The translations under genes were made by a program, and so were the position numbers. The notes under the pieces are model-generated. The model was given only the letters and a program-made list of their open reading frames with translations. It was not told the DNA's origin and made no database searches. A stretch of DNA of 64,000 nucleotides from the NCBI RefSeq assembly GCF_027594825.1, contig NZ_CP088930.1, positions 3,037,019-3,101,018 on the forward strand, read 5' to 3'. This stretch comes from Serratia liquefaciens (GTDB lineage Bacteria; Pseudomonadota; Gammaproteobacteria; Enterobacterales; Enterobacteriaceae). Of the stretch, positions 40,939-51,713 are shown piece by piece (the first letter of the stretch is position 1; the number at the start of each line of letters is the position of its first letter).

Positions 40939-40966
40939 TTTCAGCCCGAATTAGCGGAGAGCAGGT

Positions 40967-42973
40967 TTGCGGGTCAGGCGCTCATTAACGATTAAACAGA
41001 TGGCAACGGTGTCCGGCGTGGCGCTGGTGACGATCTGTATCTTTATCGTGATCCAGTTATTTCATTTTGTGCAGCAGCGCAGGGATGACTATGCCCAGCA
41101 ACTTGAGAATATCGCTCATTCGGTACGCCAGCCGCTGGCGGAAGCCGTGCTGCGCATGGACGTGCTGGAAACGAAGAAGGTGCTGAATACGCTGTTGCCG
41201 GTAGGGATCCTGACGCGCGCGGATATCGTGCTGCCGAACGAATTTCAGGCACTACACGCCAACTTCCCGCCGGAACGCCCGGTACCGACAATGATCGCCC
41301 GCCTGTTCGAGTTGCCGATCCAGATTTCCGTTCCCCTCTATTCGGTAGAGCGCGTGCCGGCCAACCCGCAGCCATTGGCTTATCTGGTGCTGCAGGCCGA
41401 TTCGTTCCGCATGTATCAATTTATTCTCAGTATGCTGTCGACCATGTTGTCGACCTATTTGCTGCTGGCCTTGATTTTGTCGGTTGCTATCAGCTGGTGT
41501 ATGAACCGGCTGATGGTGCACCCGCTACGCGCTATGGCCAAAGAGCTGGAAAACATTTCCCAGGAAGAAGCGCCTTATCATCAACTGATGTTGCCGGCGT
41601 TGCACCAGGACGATGAACTGGGGCTGCTGGTGCGCAACTACAACCGCAATCAGCAGCGGCTGGCCAAGGCCTATGCCGAACTGAGCCGCATGAGCACTCG
41701 CCATCCGGTCACCGAGTTGCCCAATCAGGCGCTGTTCACCGCGCTGCTGGAACAACACATTGCTTCCAGCCTGCGGCCCGAGCGTTTCAATCTGCTGGTT
41801 ATCGGCATTGAAACGCTGCATGAGGCCTCTGGCGTGCTCAACCCGACGATGCGTGAAGCGCTGTTGTTGACGCTGGCGAAGAAATTGCGTGAATGCATTG
41901 ATGAAAACGGCGTGCTGGCGCAGTTAAGCAATACCGAATTCGCCATTCTGGCCAAAGGCGTTGAACGGCCGTTCCATGCCATGCAGTTGGCCCGCCGTAT
42001 CATGGCGCAGATCAATGCGCCGCTGAGCCTGCAGGAAATGCCGTTGCGGCCCAGCGCCAGTATCGGTATTGCCCATTACCTGAACGCAGGGGAGAGCGCG
42101 GAGCAGCTGTTGCGCAGCGCCACCTCGGCGATGATGTCGGCGCATCGCGAAGGCAAAAATCAGGTGCTGTTCTTCGAACCGAGGCTGACGGAACGCACCC
42201 AAAAGCGTCTGACGCAGGAAAGTGAGATCTTGCATGCCATTGAGCAGCGTCGTTTCACCCTGTTCCTGCAGCCGCAGATAGATATGCAGTCCAACGCGGT
42301 GATCGGCGCGGAAGCATTACTGCGTTGGCAGCAGTACGACGGCAGCTTTACCTTGCCGGCAGACGTCATTCCATTGGCTGAAGAGCTCGGGGTGATTGTG
42401 CCGCTGGGCAACTGGGTACTGGAAGAGGCTTGCCGTATCCTGGCGGATTGGCAGGCTCGGGGCATCACCCTGCCGCTGGCGGTAAACGTCTCGCCTATCC
42501 AGATGCAGCATGAGAATTTTGTCCCGCATCTGAAAAGCCTGCTGGCTCAGCATCGGATTGACCCGCGCAAGCTGCTGCTGGAAATTACCGAAACGGTGCG
42601 CATTGACGACCTCGATCGTGCGCTGGCGCTGCTGCGGGAACTGCACGATCTGGGGCTTTCCATCGCGTTGGACGATTTCGGCATGGGCTATTCCAGCCTC
42701 AATTACCTCAATCGATTGAAATGCTTGCCGATAGACTTGATTAAAATCGACAAGAGCTTTATTCAGGGGCTGCCGACGGATGACGCCATGGTGCGCATCG
42801 TCAGTTCGATCTCCGAAGTGCTGGCGCTGCCGGTGATGGCCGAAGGCGTGGAAAATGCCGAGCAACGCGACTGGCTGCTGCAGCAAGGTATCCATAGCGG
42901 TCAGGGGTTCTTGTTTGCCCGCCCGTTGCCACGGGGCGAATTTGAAGCCGAGTTCTGCCCGCCGCCAGCCTGA
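40967..42973 (+). CDS. pdeK: Cyclic-di-GMP phosphodiesterase PdeK (HmsP/YhjK family)
   Basis: A 668-residue membrane protein matching HmsP/YhjK. Two helices (~8-30 and ~147-170) flank a periplasmic domain, then HAMP, a degenerate GGDEF and an EAL domain. The GGDEF site reads LSNTEFAI, so no cyclase activity is expected. The EAL site is intact: GAEALLRW, DDFGMGYSSLNYL, IKIDKSFI and AEGVE. It probably lowers c-di-GMP near BcsA and switches off cellulose. The start is TTG 40967 with GGAG seven bases upstream; the sequence MRVRRSLTIKQMATVSG from there matches the family N-terminus. It follows bcsC, as in E. coli. Confidence 0.93.
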   Translation: MRVRRSLTIKQMATVSGVALVTICIFIVIQLFHFVQQRRDDYAQQLENIAHSVRQPLAEAVLRMDVLETKKVLNTLLPVGILTRADIVLPNEFQALHANFPPERPVPTMIARLFELPIQISVPLYSVERVPANPQPLAYLVLQADSFRMYQFILSMLSTMLSTYLLLALILSVAISWCMNRLMVHPLRAMAKELENISQEEAPYHQLMLPALHQDDELGLLVRNYNRNQQRLAKAYAELSRMSTRHPVTELPNQALFTALLEQHIASSLRPERFNLLVIGIETLHEASGVLNPTMREALLLTLAKKLRECIDENGVLAQLSNTEFAILAKGVERPFHAMQLARRIMAQINAPLSLQEMPLRPSASIGIAHYLNAGESAEQLLRSATSAMMSAHREGKNQVLFFEPRLTERTQKRLTQESEILHAIEQRRFTLFLQPQIDMQSNAVIGAEALLRWQQYDGSFTLPADVIPLAEELGVIVPLGNWVLEEACRILADWQARGITLPLAVNVSPIQMQHENFVPHLKSLLAQHRIDPRKLLLEITETVRIDDLDRALALLRELHDLGLSIALDDFGMGYSSLNYLNRLKCLPIDLIKIDKSFIQGLPTDDAMVRIVSSISEVLALPVMAEGVENAEQRDWLLQQGIHSGQGFLFARPLPRGEFEAEFCPPPA

Positions 42974-43269
42974 TTTCCCGCTTGGGCCTTTTGCTACGGG
43001 TGACATTCACGTCGCCCACTGGCCTTCTGGCTTGAAATACCCCGCTTTATCTACCCCTTTTGCGTTAGTGCAAAGAAAGGGTTACATCCTTTACAGCCTT
43101 GCATTCGGGCTGGCGCGTTTCAGCTCTTAAATTCGTATCAACATGTATCTATTGGTGCAACAAATTATTTCCATGTTGTTAGGCGGGTGTTATTTTCCGC
43201 GCAAGCGATGAACAGGCGAGATAACCATAACACCGCCTGGTGCGTGTCTTCCCCCCAAAGGATGTCCAT
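42974..43269 (+). promoter_or_regulatory. dctA upstream region
   Basis: A 296-bp region. It contains TTTGC-N6-GCAAA near 43058 and a long-range complement, AGGCGGGTGTTAT (43181-43193) with ATAACACCGCCT (43227-43238), which would form a stem with one bulge and a 33-base loop in the mRNA leader. AAAGGA precedes the dctA start. CRP and DcuSR control dctA in E. coli, but I could not place their sites here. Confidence 0.4.
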
Positions 43270-44559
43270 ATGAAACTCACTATCTTTAAAAGCCTCTATT
43301 TTCAGGTGCTGACGGCGATTACGCTGGGTATCCTGCTTGGCCATTTCTATCCTGACATTGGCGCACAGATGAAACCTCTGGGCGATGGATTCGTTAAGCT
43401 GATTAAAATGATCATCGCTCCGGTGATCTTCTGTACCGTGGTGACCGGTATCGCGGGCATGGAAAGCATGAAGGCCGTTGGCCGTACCGGTGCGATTGCA
43501 CTGCTTTATTTTGAAATCGTCAGCACCATTGCGCTGCTGATAGGTTTGCTGATCGTCAACCTGGTACAGCCGGGCGCCGGGATGAACATCGATCCGGGTA
43601 CGCTGGATGCCAAAGCGGTGGCGGTCTACGCCGAACAGGCTCAGCAGCAGGGCATCATTCCGTTCTTGCTGGATATCATTCCGGGTAGCGTTATTGGCGC
43701 CTTCGCCAGCGGTAACATCTTGCAGGTGTTGCTGTTTGCCGTGCTGTTCGGCTTCGCTCTGCACCGCCTGGGTGAGAAAGGTCAGTTAATTTTCAATGTG
43801 ATCGACAGCTTCTCCCGCGTGATTTTCGGCATCATCAATATGATTATGCGTCTGGCACCGTTGGGGGCTTTCGGGGCGATGGCATTCACCATCGGTAAAT
43901 ATGGCGTGGGCACGCTGCTGCAACTTGGCCAGTTGATCGCCTGCTTCTACATCACCTGCGTTCTGTTCGTGGTGGTGGTGCTGGGCTCCATTGCTCGCGC
44001 CAACGGCTTCAGCATTTTCAAATTCGTTCGCTATATAAAAGAAGAGCTGTTGATCGTGCTCGGGACCTCTTCCTCCGAGTCGGTGCTGCCGCGCATGCTC
44101 GACAAAATGGAGAAACTGGGGTGTAAGAAATCGGTGGTGGGCCTGGTTATTCCTACCGGCTACTCCTTTAACCTGGACGGCACCTCGATTTACCTGACCA
44201 TGGCGGCGGTGTTTATCGCGCAGGCGACCAACACCCATATGGATATCGTGCATCAGGTGACGTTGCTGGTGGTGCTGTTGCTGTCCTCGAAAGGGGCCGC
44301 GGGGGTGACCGGCAGCGGCTTTATCGTGCTGGCTGCGACCATTTCCGCCGTGGGCCACCTGCCGCTGGCCGGTCTGGCGCTGATTCTGGGTATTGACCGC
44401 TTCATGTCTGAAGCCCGCGCCCTGACCAACCTGGTCGGTAATGGCGTGGCTACGGTAGTGGTGGCCAAATGGTGTAAACAGCTGGACGAAAAACAGCTGC
44501 AAGACACCCTGTCCAACAAGCCGGGTGCAGGTGCCGACAAAACGCTGCCTTCAGCCTGA
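43270..44559 (+). CDS. dctA: C4-dicarboxylate transporter DctA
   Basis: A 429-residue dicarboxylate/cation symporter of the DAACS family, importing succinate, fumarate, malate and aspartate aerobically. The start [25 protein letters not shown], the serine-rich re-entrant loop [14 protein letters not shown] and the motif [16 protein letters not shown] are all diagnostic. ATG 43270 has AAGGA upstream; codons back to 43240 are leader. E. coli also has dctA next to yhjK. Confidence 0.96.
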   Translation: MKLTIFKSLYFQVLTAITLGILLGHFYPDIGAQMKPLGDGFVKLIKMIIAPVIFCTVVTGIAGMESMKAVGRTGAIALLYFEIVSTIALLIGLLIVNLVQPGAGMNIDPGTLDAKAVAVYAEQAQQQGIIPFLLDIIPGSVIGAFASGNILQVLLFAVLFGFALHRLGEKGQLIFNVIDSFSRVIFGIINMIMRLAPLGAFGAMAFTIGKYGVGTLLQLGQLIACFYITCVLFVVVVLGSIARANGFSIFKFVRYIKEELLIVLGTSSSESVLPRMLDKMEKLGCKKSVVGLVIPTGYSFNLDGTSIYLTMAAVFIAQATNTHMDIVHQVTLLVVLLLSSKGAAGVTGSGFIVLAATISAVGHLPLAGLALILGIDRFMSEARALTNLVGNGVATVVVAKWCKQLDEKQLQDTLSNKPGAGADKTLPSA

Positions 44560-44573
44560 TTTAATCCTCAAAT

Positions 44574-44604
44574 CACCGGTTGCAGCCGCAGCCGGTGACG
44601 TTTT
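44574..44604 (+). terminator. dctA terminator
   Basis: CACCGG-T-TGC and GCA-G-CCGGTG form a stem around AGCC, with ACGTTTTA after it, 14 bp beyond the dctA stop. Confidence 0.75.
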
Positions 44605-44838
44605 ATCCCCCCGCGTAATGATTTCTTGCATTAAAAAACCGGTTATCCATTATTTTTCACCCCAATGAGTGACATCCGCAAAGGCGCGCGGTCTAACTCG
44701 ATGGTACACTTTCTGCTTTCCGCCCCACCGTGAAACTCAGGGCGTTTTTATAGGCTGTGCGTCATGGCCTAATATTCCGGCGAATGGAATATCCGCATTT
44801 GCATAAAGAAATTGGATAGTCATTAAGTAGGGGTTCAC

Positions 44839-46332
44839 ATGCAGGGCACCAGAATTCATCTCATAGTAGGTGGGCTGCTGTTGGCTGCAGCCAACAGCAG
44901 CGTGCAGGCCGAAGCACTGCAACCCGATCCTGCCTGGCAGCAGGGGGCACTGGCCAACGGGTTTTCATGGCAGATACTGGATACACCGCAGCGGCCGAGT
45001 GACCGCGTAGAGCTGCGGTTGATGATCAATACCGGCTCGCTGGTCGAGTCCTCACAGCAGATCGGCTTTGCCCATCTGCTGCCGCGCCTGTCTTTAGCGC
45101 GCAGCGAAAGCTTTACGCCGCCGCAGTTGCGTTCACTGTGGCAGCAGAGCGTGGATCCGGAGCGGCCTCTGCCGCCGGCCATCAGCTCTTATGATTTCAC
45201 CCTGTATAATCTCAGTTTGCCGAATAACCGCCCAGACTTGCTGAAAGAAGCGCTGGCGTGGCTTTCCGACACCACCGGCAAACTGGCGATCGACGAGCAT
45301 ACCGTGCATGCGGTAATAAACTCCAATGTCGATCCGGTGGGCACTTTCCCGCCGAACCCGAAAGAGGCCTGGTGGCGATATCGCCTGAAAGGCTCGACGC
45401 TGTTGGCGCACGATCCGGCCCAGCCACCGAAGCGGCCGGTGAATGTCGATCAACTGAAAAAATTCTACCAACAGTGGTATACCCCGGACGCCATGACGCT
45501 GTACGTGGTGGGCAAGGTAGACAGCCGCAGCCTGGGCGAACAAATCAACAAGGCCTTCTCGCCGCTGAAAGGCAAGCGTGAAACGCCGGCCACCATGCCG
45601 ACGCTGACGCCGTTGCCACCGCAGCCGGTCAGCCTGATCAGCGAGCAGGTCAAGCAGGATACGCTGTCGATCATGTGGGATGCGCCATGGCACCCGATCC
45701 GCGATTCGCAGAATTTGAGCCGCTACTGGCGTGGTGATATGGCCCGCGAGGCGCTGTTCTGGCATCTCCAGCAGGTACTGGAAAAGAGCGACCAGAAAAA
45801 CCTGCATCTGGGCTTTGATTGCCGCGTGCAATACCAACGTGCCCAATGCGCTATTCATCTCGACACGCCGAATAACAACCTGAACAACAGCCTGGGCTTT
45901 ATTGCTCGTGAGCTGGCAAACGTGCGTAACAATGGGTTGTCGCAGGATGAGTTTAATGCCCTGCTGGCGCAGAAAACCGATCAGCTGAGCAAGCTGTTCG
46001 CAACCTATGCCCGTACCGATACCGACGTGCTGATGAGCCAACGCCTGCGTTCACAGCAGAGCGGCGTCGTGGATATCGCACCGGAGCAGTATCAGAAACT
46101 GCGCCAGGAGTTCCTGAGTGGATTGACGCTGGAAGCGCTGAATCAGGAGCTGAAACTGCAGCTTTCTCAGGATGCGACGCTGGTGTTGATGCAGCCGAAG
46201 GGCGAACCGGAAATGAGCATGAAGCAGTTACAGGAAACCTATAACGGCATTATGTCTCCGGCTCCGGCCGTGGTGTCGGAGGAGGTCAAACCGGCCGATA
46301 CCGCCCCGGCACCGGAAACCAGCGCACAATAA
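44839..46332 (+). CDS. yhjJ: YhjJ, M16-like periplasmic protein lacking the zinc motif
   Basis: A 497-residue protein with a signal peptide (1-25, SSVQA). It aligns along its length with E. coli YhjJ: EALQPDPAWQQGALANGFSWQ, SDRVELRLMINTGSLVES and KGSTLLAHDPAQP. The fold is that of M16 zinc peptidases, but the HxxEH zinc site is replaced by AHLLPRL, so it is probably not an active protease. Function is unknown. The C-terminus ends in a Pro/Ala-rich tail. An inverted repeat ATATTCC/GGAATAT at 44772-44792 lies upstream. It converges on ppiC. Confidence 0.9.
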   Translation: MQGTRIHLIVGGLLLAAANSSVQAEALQPDPAWQQGALANGFSWQILDTPQRPSDRVELRLMINTGSLVESSQQIGFAHLLPRLSLARSESFTPPQLRSLWQQSVDPERPLPPAISSYDFTLYNLSLPNNRPDLLKEALAWLSDTTGKLAIDEHTVHAVINSNVDPVGTFPPNPKEAWWRYRLKGSTLLAHDPAQPPKRPVNVDQLKKFYQQWYTPDAMTLYVVGKVDSRSLGEQINKAFSPLKGKRETPATMPTLTPLPPQPVSLISEQVKQDTLSIMWDAPWHPIRDSQNLSRYWRGDMAREALFWHLQQVLEKSDQKNLHLGFDCRVQYQRAQCAIHLDTPNNNLNNSLGFIARELANVRNNGLSQDEFNALLAQKTDQLSKLFATYARTDTDVLMSQRLRSQQSGVVDIAPEQYQKLRQEFLSGLTLEALNQELKLQLSQDATLVLMQPKGEPEMSMKQLQETYNGIMSPAPAVVSEEVKPADTAPAPETSAQ

Positions 46333-46336
46333 CGGC

Positions 46337-46358
46337 TGAGGGGGCGTTTGCCCCCTCA
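46337..46358. terminator. Bidirectional terminator between yhjJ and ppiC
   Basis: TGAGGGGGC (46337-46345), GTTT, GCCCCCTCA (46350-46358): a perfect 9-bp stem filling the 27-bp convergent gap. T runs are weak on both sides. Confidence 0.7.
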
Positions 46359-46359
46359 C

Positions 46360-46641
46360 TCAGTTGCGGTACAGCACCTTGATGATGTGGTAGCCGAACT
46401 GGGTTTTCACCGGGCCGTAGGGCTTCAGCAGCGGAATGCTGAACACCGCTTTATCGAAGGCCGCCACCATGGTGCCCTTGTTGAATTCGCCAAGCGAGCC
46501 GCCGTTGCGCTTTGACGGGCACGTTGAGTATTTGCGCGCCAGCGTGTCGAAACTGACGCCGCGTTTAAGCTTGGCCAGCAGTTCTTCAGCCAGTTTTTCG
46601 TTATCTACCAGAATGTGCAGGGCGCACGCCGTCTTTGCCAT
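46360..46641 (-). CDS. ppiC: Peptidyl-prolyl cis-trans isomerase C (parvulin)
   Basis: A 93-residue stand-alone parvulin, cytoplasmic, that isomerises X-Pro bonds. [25 protein letters not shown] and [14 protein letters not shown] are the family motifs. ATG 46641 has AAAGG upstream and gives the normal length; codons back to 46695 are excess. It is divergent from rep, as in E. coli where ppiC lies next to rep. Confidence 0.95.
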   Translation of the reverse strand: MAKTACALHILVDNEKLAEELLAKLKRGVSFDTLARKYSTCPSKRNGGSLGEFNKGTMVAAFDKAVFSIPLLKPYGPVKTQFGYHIIKVLYRN

Positions 46642-46750
46642 GGTATTGCCTTTGTCGATACAGAAATTGCGCTGATTATACCCGTTAAATCTCATCGGCG
46701 CTTTCTGCTACAATCCTCTCCCACGTTATAAAGTCGAGCAATAAAGCGCC

Positions 46751-48775
46751 ATGCGATTAAACCCCAGCCAACAACAAGCCGTCGAATTCGTTACCGGGCC
46801 CTGCCTGGTGCTGGCCGGTGCCGGTTCCGGCAAGACGCGCGTCATCACCAACAAGATTGCTCACCTGATCCATAACTGTGGCTATCAGGCGCGGCACATC
46901 GCCGCCGTGACCTTTACCAATAAGGCCGCGCGCGAGATGAAAGAACGTGTGGCGCAAACCATGGGGCGCAAAGAGGCGCGCGGGCTGATGATTTCTACGT
47001 TCCACACCCTGGGGCTGGAAATCATCAAGCGGGAATATGCCGCGCTGGAGATGAAATCCAACTTCTCGCTGTTCGACGATCAGGACCAGTTGGCGCTGTT
47101 GAAAGAGCTGACTGAAAAATGGCTGGAGAATGACAAAACGCTGGTGGCGCAGCTGATTTCCACCATCTCCAATTGGAAGAATGATCTGGTCGATCCCAAG
47201 AAGGCGATGGAGCTGGTGCGCTCTGAGCGCGACAAGCTGTTCGCGCATTGCTACGGCCTGTATCACGCGCATATGCGAGCCTGTAACGTACTGGATTTCG
47301 ACGATTTAATTCTGTTGCCGACCCTGCTGCTACAACGCAATGAAGAGGTGCGCGAGCGTTGGCAGAACCGTATTCGCTACCTGCTGGTGGACGAATATCA
47401 GGACACCAACACCAGTCAATACGAGCTGGTGAAATTGCTGGTGGGTAACCGCGCGCGTTTTACCGTGGTGGGTGATGACGATCAGTCTATCTACTCCTGG
47501 CGCGGCGCTCGCCCGCAGAACCTGGTGCTGTTGAAGGAAGACTTCCCGGCGCTGCAGGTGATCAAGCTGGAACAGAACTACCGTTCGAGCGAACGCATTC
47601 TGAAGGCGGCGAATATTCTGATCGCCAATAACCCACACGTGTTTGAAAAACGACTGTTTTCCGAACTGGGTTACGGCGAAGAGCTGAAGGTGGTGACCGC
47701 CAATAATGAGGATCACGAGGCCGAGCGCGTAGTGGGCGAACTGATCGCCCACCATTTCGTGAAGAAAACCAACTACGGCGATTATGCGATCCTCTACCGT
47801 GGCAACCATCAGTCGCGGTTGTTTGAAAAAATGCTGATGCAAAACCGCATCCCCTACAAAATCTCCGGCGGCACCTCGTTTTTCTCGCGGCCGGAAATCA
47901 AGGATCTGCTGGCCTACCTGCGCGTTCTGACCAATCAGGATGATGACAGCGCCTTCCTGCGCATCGTCAATACGCCAAAACGCGAGATTGGCCCGGCGAC
48001 GTTGCAAAAGCTGGGTGAATGGGCAAACCAACGCAATAAAAGCCTGTTCCGTGCCAGTTTTGATCTTGGGTTGAGCCAACACCTGACCGGGCGCGGGCTG
48101 GAGTCTTTGCAACGCTTCACTCACTGGCTGGACGGTATCGCCCAACTGGCGGAGCGCGAGCCGGTGGCTGCGGTGCGTGATTTGATTCACGGGGTAGATT
48201 ACGAGAGCTGGCTGTTCGAAACCTCTCCCAGCCCGAAAGCCGCCGAAATGCGCATGAAAAACGTCAATACGCTGTTCGGCTGGATGACGGAAATGCTGGA
48301 AGGCAGCGAGCTGGATGAGCCGATGACGCTGACCCAGGTGGTGACGCGCTTTACCCTGCGCGACATGATGGAACGCGGTGAAAGCGATGAAGAGCTGGAT
48401 CAGGTGCAACTGATGACGCTGCACGCCTCCAAAGGGTTGGAGTTCCCCTATGTGTTTCTGGTGGGGATGGAGGAGGGGTTATTGCCACATCAGAGCAGCA
48501 TTGACGAAGATAACGTCGATGAAGAGCGACGTTTGGCCTATGTAGGCATCACTCGTGCTCAAAAGGAGCTGATTTTCACGCTGTGCCGCGAGCGCCGTCA
48601 ATATGGCGAACTGGTCCGCCCGGAGCCGAGCCGTTTCTTGTTGGAACTGCCGCAGGATGACCTGGCGTGGGAAAGTGAGCGCAAAGTGGTCAGCCCGCAG
48701 GAAAGGATGCAAAAAGGGCAGAGCCATCTCGCCAATATTCGCGCTCAGTTGGCCAAGGCCAAGGGCGGAAGCTAG
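46751..48775 (+). CDS. rep: ATP-dependent DNA helicase Rep
   Basis: A 674-residue superfamily 1 3'-5' helicase that clears proteins ahead of replication forks and helps restart them. Walker A is GAGSGKT (~22-29), motif II is [10 protein letters not shown], motif [17 protein letters not shown], motif [12 protein letters not shown] and motif [18 protein letters not shown] and [11 protein letters not shown]. Length matches E. coli Rep (673). It is convergent with gppA. Confidence 0.97.
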   Translation: MRLNPSQQQAVEFVTGPCLVLAGAGSGKTRVITNKIAHLIHNCGYQARHIAAVTFTNKAAREMKERVAQTMGRKEARGLMISTFHTLGLEIIKREYAALEMKSNFSLFDDQDQLALLKELTEKWLENDKTLVAQLISTISNWKNDLVDPKKAMELVRSERDKLFAHCYGLYHAHMRACNVLDFDDLILLPTLLLQRNEEVRERWQNRIRYLLVDEYQDTNTSQYELVKLLVGNRARFTVVGDDDQSIYSWRGARPQNLVLLKEDFPALQVIKLEQNYRSSERILKAANILIANNPHVFEKRLFSELGYGEELKVVTANNEDHEAERVVGELIAHHFVKKTNYGDYAILYRGNHQSRLFEKMLMQNRIPYKISGGTSFFSRPEIKDLLAYLRVLTNQDDDSAFLRIVNTPKREIGPATLQKLGEWANQRNKSLFRASFDLGLSQHLTGRGLESLQRFTHWLDGIAQLAEREPVAAVRDLIHGVDYESWLFETSPSPKAAEMRMKNVNTLFGWMTEMLEGSELDEPMTLTQVVTRFTLRDMMERGESDEELDQVQLMTLHASKGLEFPYVFLVGMEEGLLPHQSSIDEDNVDEERRLAYVGITRAQKELIFTLCRERRQYGELVRPEPSRFLLELPQDDLAWESERKVVSPQERMQKGQSHLANIRAQLAKAKGGS

Positions 48776-48780
48776 AAGAA

Positions 48781-48799
48781 AGGGCGCGGTTAGCGCCCT
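48781..48799. terminator. Bidirectional terminator between rep and gppA
   Basis: AGGGCGC, GGTTA, GCGCCCT is a perfect 7-bp stem in the 31-bp convergent gap. A-rich bases on the left act as a T run for the minus strand, and TGTCATTTT follows on the plus strand. Confidence 0.75.
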
Positions 48800-48806
48800 T
48801 GTCATT

Positions 48807-50303
48807 TTAACGTTGCTCTTCCAGTATCAGCGGCCAGTGAACGTAGCTTTGCCAATGACTTTCCTGTTCCAGCGCTTCTGCCCGTAACGGGTGCTGCTCC
48901 AGCCAGCCTGGCGGCAGGATCACCGTCAACTCGTCATCATGATTGGCGCGCAGGCGCACCGCTGGCAGCGTGTCGTCGCGGCGACGGCTGGCAAAGATGA
49001 TCGCCAGGCGCAAAATCCGACATAAACGTTGTGCCGTACGTGGCGGCAGGGCGTTTTGCTGGCTCAGCAGTGGCAGGTCAAGGGTATTGCTCTGGTTTTG
49101 CAGCAGGGTGGCTAACAGTTTTTTCTGTGCCGGGGTGAAACCGGGTAAATCCAGATGGCGGATCAGGTAGGCGGCGTGTTGCGGCGCCTGCTTGAAATCA
49201 ACGCTGAGGCCGATTTCGTGGATCAGGCAGGCGCTGTGCAATAACTCGCGACATCGCGCGTCCAACTGCCATTCATTGCTCACCTGCTGCGAGAAATTGG
49301 CCGCCAGTTGGCTGACGCGTTCGGCCTGCTCGGTATCCAACAGATAACGCCGTTGCAGGTTGCGGATGGTGCGGCTGCGGATATCCTGTTCAACCGGCAG
49401 ATGCAGCATGCCGTAAACCAGACCTTCGCGTAGTGCACCGCCGGCCAGCATCATGCTTTCAATGCCCAACTCCTGGAAAATCGCCAGCAGAATGGACAGC
49501 CCGCTTGGGAACACCAGGGCGCGCTCCAGCGTTAGCCCTTCGATTTCCAGCTCTTCCAGCTTGCCGCACTGAATGGCACGCTGTTTCAATTGGCGCAGTT
49601 TGGACAGGGTGATGCGTTCATCCATGCCCTGCGCCACCATGATTTCCTGCAGCGCCTGGACGGTGCCGGAAGCGCCGACGCAGATTTGCCAGCCGTGCTG
49701 ACGCAGCTGTGGCGCTATCGGGCGCACCATTTCACGCGCAGCCTGTTCGGCACGCTCGAAATTTTCCTGCCCCAAATTACGATCGGTGAAGAACCGTTCC
49801 AGCCAGGTGACGCAGCCCATCGACAGGCTATACAACTGAGCGGCCTGCGCGCCGGTCCCCGTGACCAGCTCCGTGCTGCCCCCGCCGATATCGACCACCA
49901 AACGTTGGTCCGGACCGCCGGTGGTATGGGCTACACCGTGATAAATCAGGCGCGCTTCTTCCTCGCCACTGATCACCTGGATCGGACAACCGAGGATCTG
50001 CTCGGCGGTCTGCAGGAATTCATCGGCATTGGACGCCAGCCGCAGCGTGGCCGTGGCGACCACGCGGATTTGCTCGCGAGGGATGTCCTGCAGGCGTTCG
50101 GCGAACAGCTTCAGGCATTGCCATCCGCGTTGCATGGCCTCATGCGACAGAAGATTGTTCTGATCCAGTCCGGCCGCCAGACGCACTTTGCGCTTGATGC
50201 GCGCCAGGGTCTGAATACTGCCGGCCACCTCGCGCACCACCAACATGTGGAAGCTGTTGGAGCCGAGATCGATAGCGGCATAAAGTGCGCTGGAACTGAG
50301 CAT
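48807..50303 (-). CDS. gppA: Guanosine-5'-triphosphate,3'-diphosphate pyrophosphatase GppA
   Basis: A 498-residue Ppx/GppA phosphatase that converts pppGpp to ppGpp and can hydrolyse polyphosphate. The ASKHA-type N-terminus reads [17 protein letters not shown], with [20 protein letters not shown] and [14 protein letters not shown] lining the site. A C-terminal HD-like helical domain has [12 protein letters not shown]. It starts 6 bp after the rhlB stop, so rhlB-gppA form one operon. Confidence 0.96.
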   Translation of the reverse strand: MLSSSALYAAIDLGSNSFHMLVVREVAGSIQTLARIKRKVRLAAGLDQNNLLSHEAMQRGWQCLKLFAERLQDIPREQIRVVATATLRLASNADEFLQTAEQILGCPIQVISGEEEARLIYHGVAHTTGGPDQRLVVDIGGGSTELVTGTGAQAAQLYSLSMGCVTWLERFFTDRNLGQENFERAEQAAREMVRPIAPQLRQHGWQICVGASGTVQALQEIMVAQGMDERITLSKLRQLKQRAIQCGKLEELEIEGLTLERALVFPSGLSILLAIFQELGIESMMLAGGALREGLVYGMLHLPVEQDIRSRTIRNLQRRYLLDTEQAERVSQLAANFSQQVSNEWQLDARCRELLHSACLIHEIGLSVDFKQAPQHAAYLIRHLDLPGFTPAQKKLLATLLQNQSNTLDLPLLSQQNALPPRTAQRLCRILRLAIIFASRRRDDTLPAVRLRANHDDELTVILPPGWLEQHPLRAEALEQESHWQSYVHWPLILEEQR

Positions 50304-50309
50304 TGTCTA

Positions 50310-51596
50310 TCAGCCTGAACGTTTACGGTTGTTGCGCGGCGCACCGCCACGACGTGGCGCTGAGTTACGACGTGGACCGTTGCCGCCGCGTGGGCGAGCC
50401 AGGCGTTTCGGCGCAGGCAGGTCAGTCAGTAACGCATCGCTGTTGTACTTGCTCACCGGGATGCTGTGGCCGGTATAGGTTTCGATCGCCGGCAGGTTGA
50501 GCGCGTACTCTTCGCAGGCCAGGCTGATGGAATGGCCACTTTCGCCAGCACGGCCGGTACGACCGATACGGTGGACGTAGTCTTCGCAGTCGTCAGGCAA
50601 GTCGTAGTTGAATACGTGCGTCACCAACGGGATATGCAGACCGCGAGCGGCGACGTCGGTGGCGACCAGGATATCCAGGTTGCCTTTGGTGAAATCGTCC
50701 AGAATGCGCAGGCGTTTTTTCTGCGCCACATCGCCGGTCAACAGGCCTACGCGGTGACCATCGGCGGCCAGGTGGCCCCAGACGTCTTCACAGCGGTGCT
50801 TGGTGTTGGCGAAGATGATGCAGCGGTCTGGCCACTCTTCTTCGATCAACGTCTGCAGCAGACGCATCTTTTCTTCGTTAGAAGGGTAGAACAGTTCTTC
50901 TTTAATGCGGTGGCCGGTTTTTTGTTCCGGTTCCACTTCGACATATTCAGCGTTGTTCATCTGCTCGAAAGCCAGTTCGCGTACGCGATAGGACAGAGTG
51001 GCAGAGAACAGCATGTTCAGGCGTTGATCGACCGCAGGCATGCGGCGGAACAACCAGCGAATGTCTTTGATAAAGCCCAGATCGTACATACGGTCGGCTT
51101 CATCCAGCACCACGACCTGGATTGCGCCCAGATCGATATAGTTCTGTTTGGCGTAATCGATCAAACGACCGGTAGTACCGACCAGGATATCCACGCCGCT
51201 TTCCAGCACTTTCAGCTGTTTGTCGTAGCCGTCGCCGCCATACGCCAGGCCAAGTTTCAGGCCGGTGGATTGGGACAGGGCTTCCGCGTCGGAGTGGATC
51301 TGTACCGCCAGTTCACGCGTTGGCGCCATGATCAAGGCGCGCGGCTGGTTGGTCTGGCGATCCTGTTTCGCCGGGTGAGAAAGCAAATAGTGAAAAGTAG
51401 ACGCTAAAAATGCCAACGTCTTTCCGGTACCGGTTTGCGCCTGACCTGCAACGTCACGCCCGGAGAGCGTGAGCGGCAATGCTAACGCCTGGATAGGCGT
51501 GCAATGTTGAAACCCTTTCTTTTCAAGGGCTTCAAGGACTAACGGGTGCAGGGCGAAGTCGGAAAACTTCTGTTCGGTCAAGTGTGTTTTGCTCAT
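50310..51596 (-). CDS. rhlB: DEAD-box RNA helicase RhlB
   Basis: A 428-residue DEAD-box helicase, a component of the RNA degradosome that unwinds structured mRNA for RNase E and PNPase. Visible motifs are Q motif ([13 protein letters not shown]), [18 protein letters not shown] ([13 protein letters not shown]), SAT, and [10 protein letters not shown]. The C-terminus is basic ([18 protein letters not shown]), an RNA-binding tail. It is divergent from trxA. Confidence 0.96.
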   Translation of the reverse strand: MSKTHLTEQKFSDFALHPLVLEALEKKGFQHCTPIQALALPLTLSGRDVAGQAQTGTGKTLAFLASTFHYLLSHPAKQDRQTNQPRALIMAPTRELAVQIHSDAEALSQSTGLKLGLAYGGDGYDKQLKVLESGVDILVGTTGRLIDYAKQNYIDLGAIQVVVLDEADRMYDLGFIKDIRWLFRRMPAVDQRLNMLFSATLSYRVRELAFEQMNNAEYVEVEPEQKTGHRIKEELFYPSNEEKMRLLQTLIEEEWPDRCIIFANTKHRCEDVWGHLAADGHRVGLLTGDVAQKKRLRILDDFTKGNLDILVATDVAARGLHIPLVTHVFNYDLPDDCEDYVHRIGRTGRAGESGHSISLACEEYALNLPAIETYTGHSIPVSKYNSDALLTDLPAPKRLARPRGGNGPRRNSAPRRGGAPRNNRKRSG

Positions 51597-51713
51597 AGTG
51601 TGGTAGAATATCAGCTAACTATTGCTTTACGAAAGCGTATCCGGTGAAATAAAGTCACCTTAGGTTGGTTAATGCTACACCAACAAGGTAGACACAATCC
51701 TTTGGAGTAGAAC

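Noticed and set aside
28512..43006. Broken or incomplete cellulose locus, as in some E. coli K-12 strains (bcsQ stop)
   Set aside because: All bcs frames, including bcsQ, are intact with catalytic and PilZ motifs.
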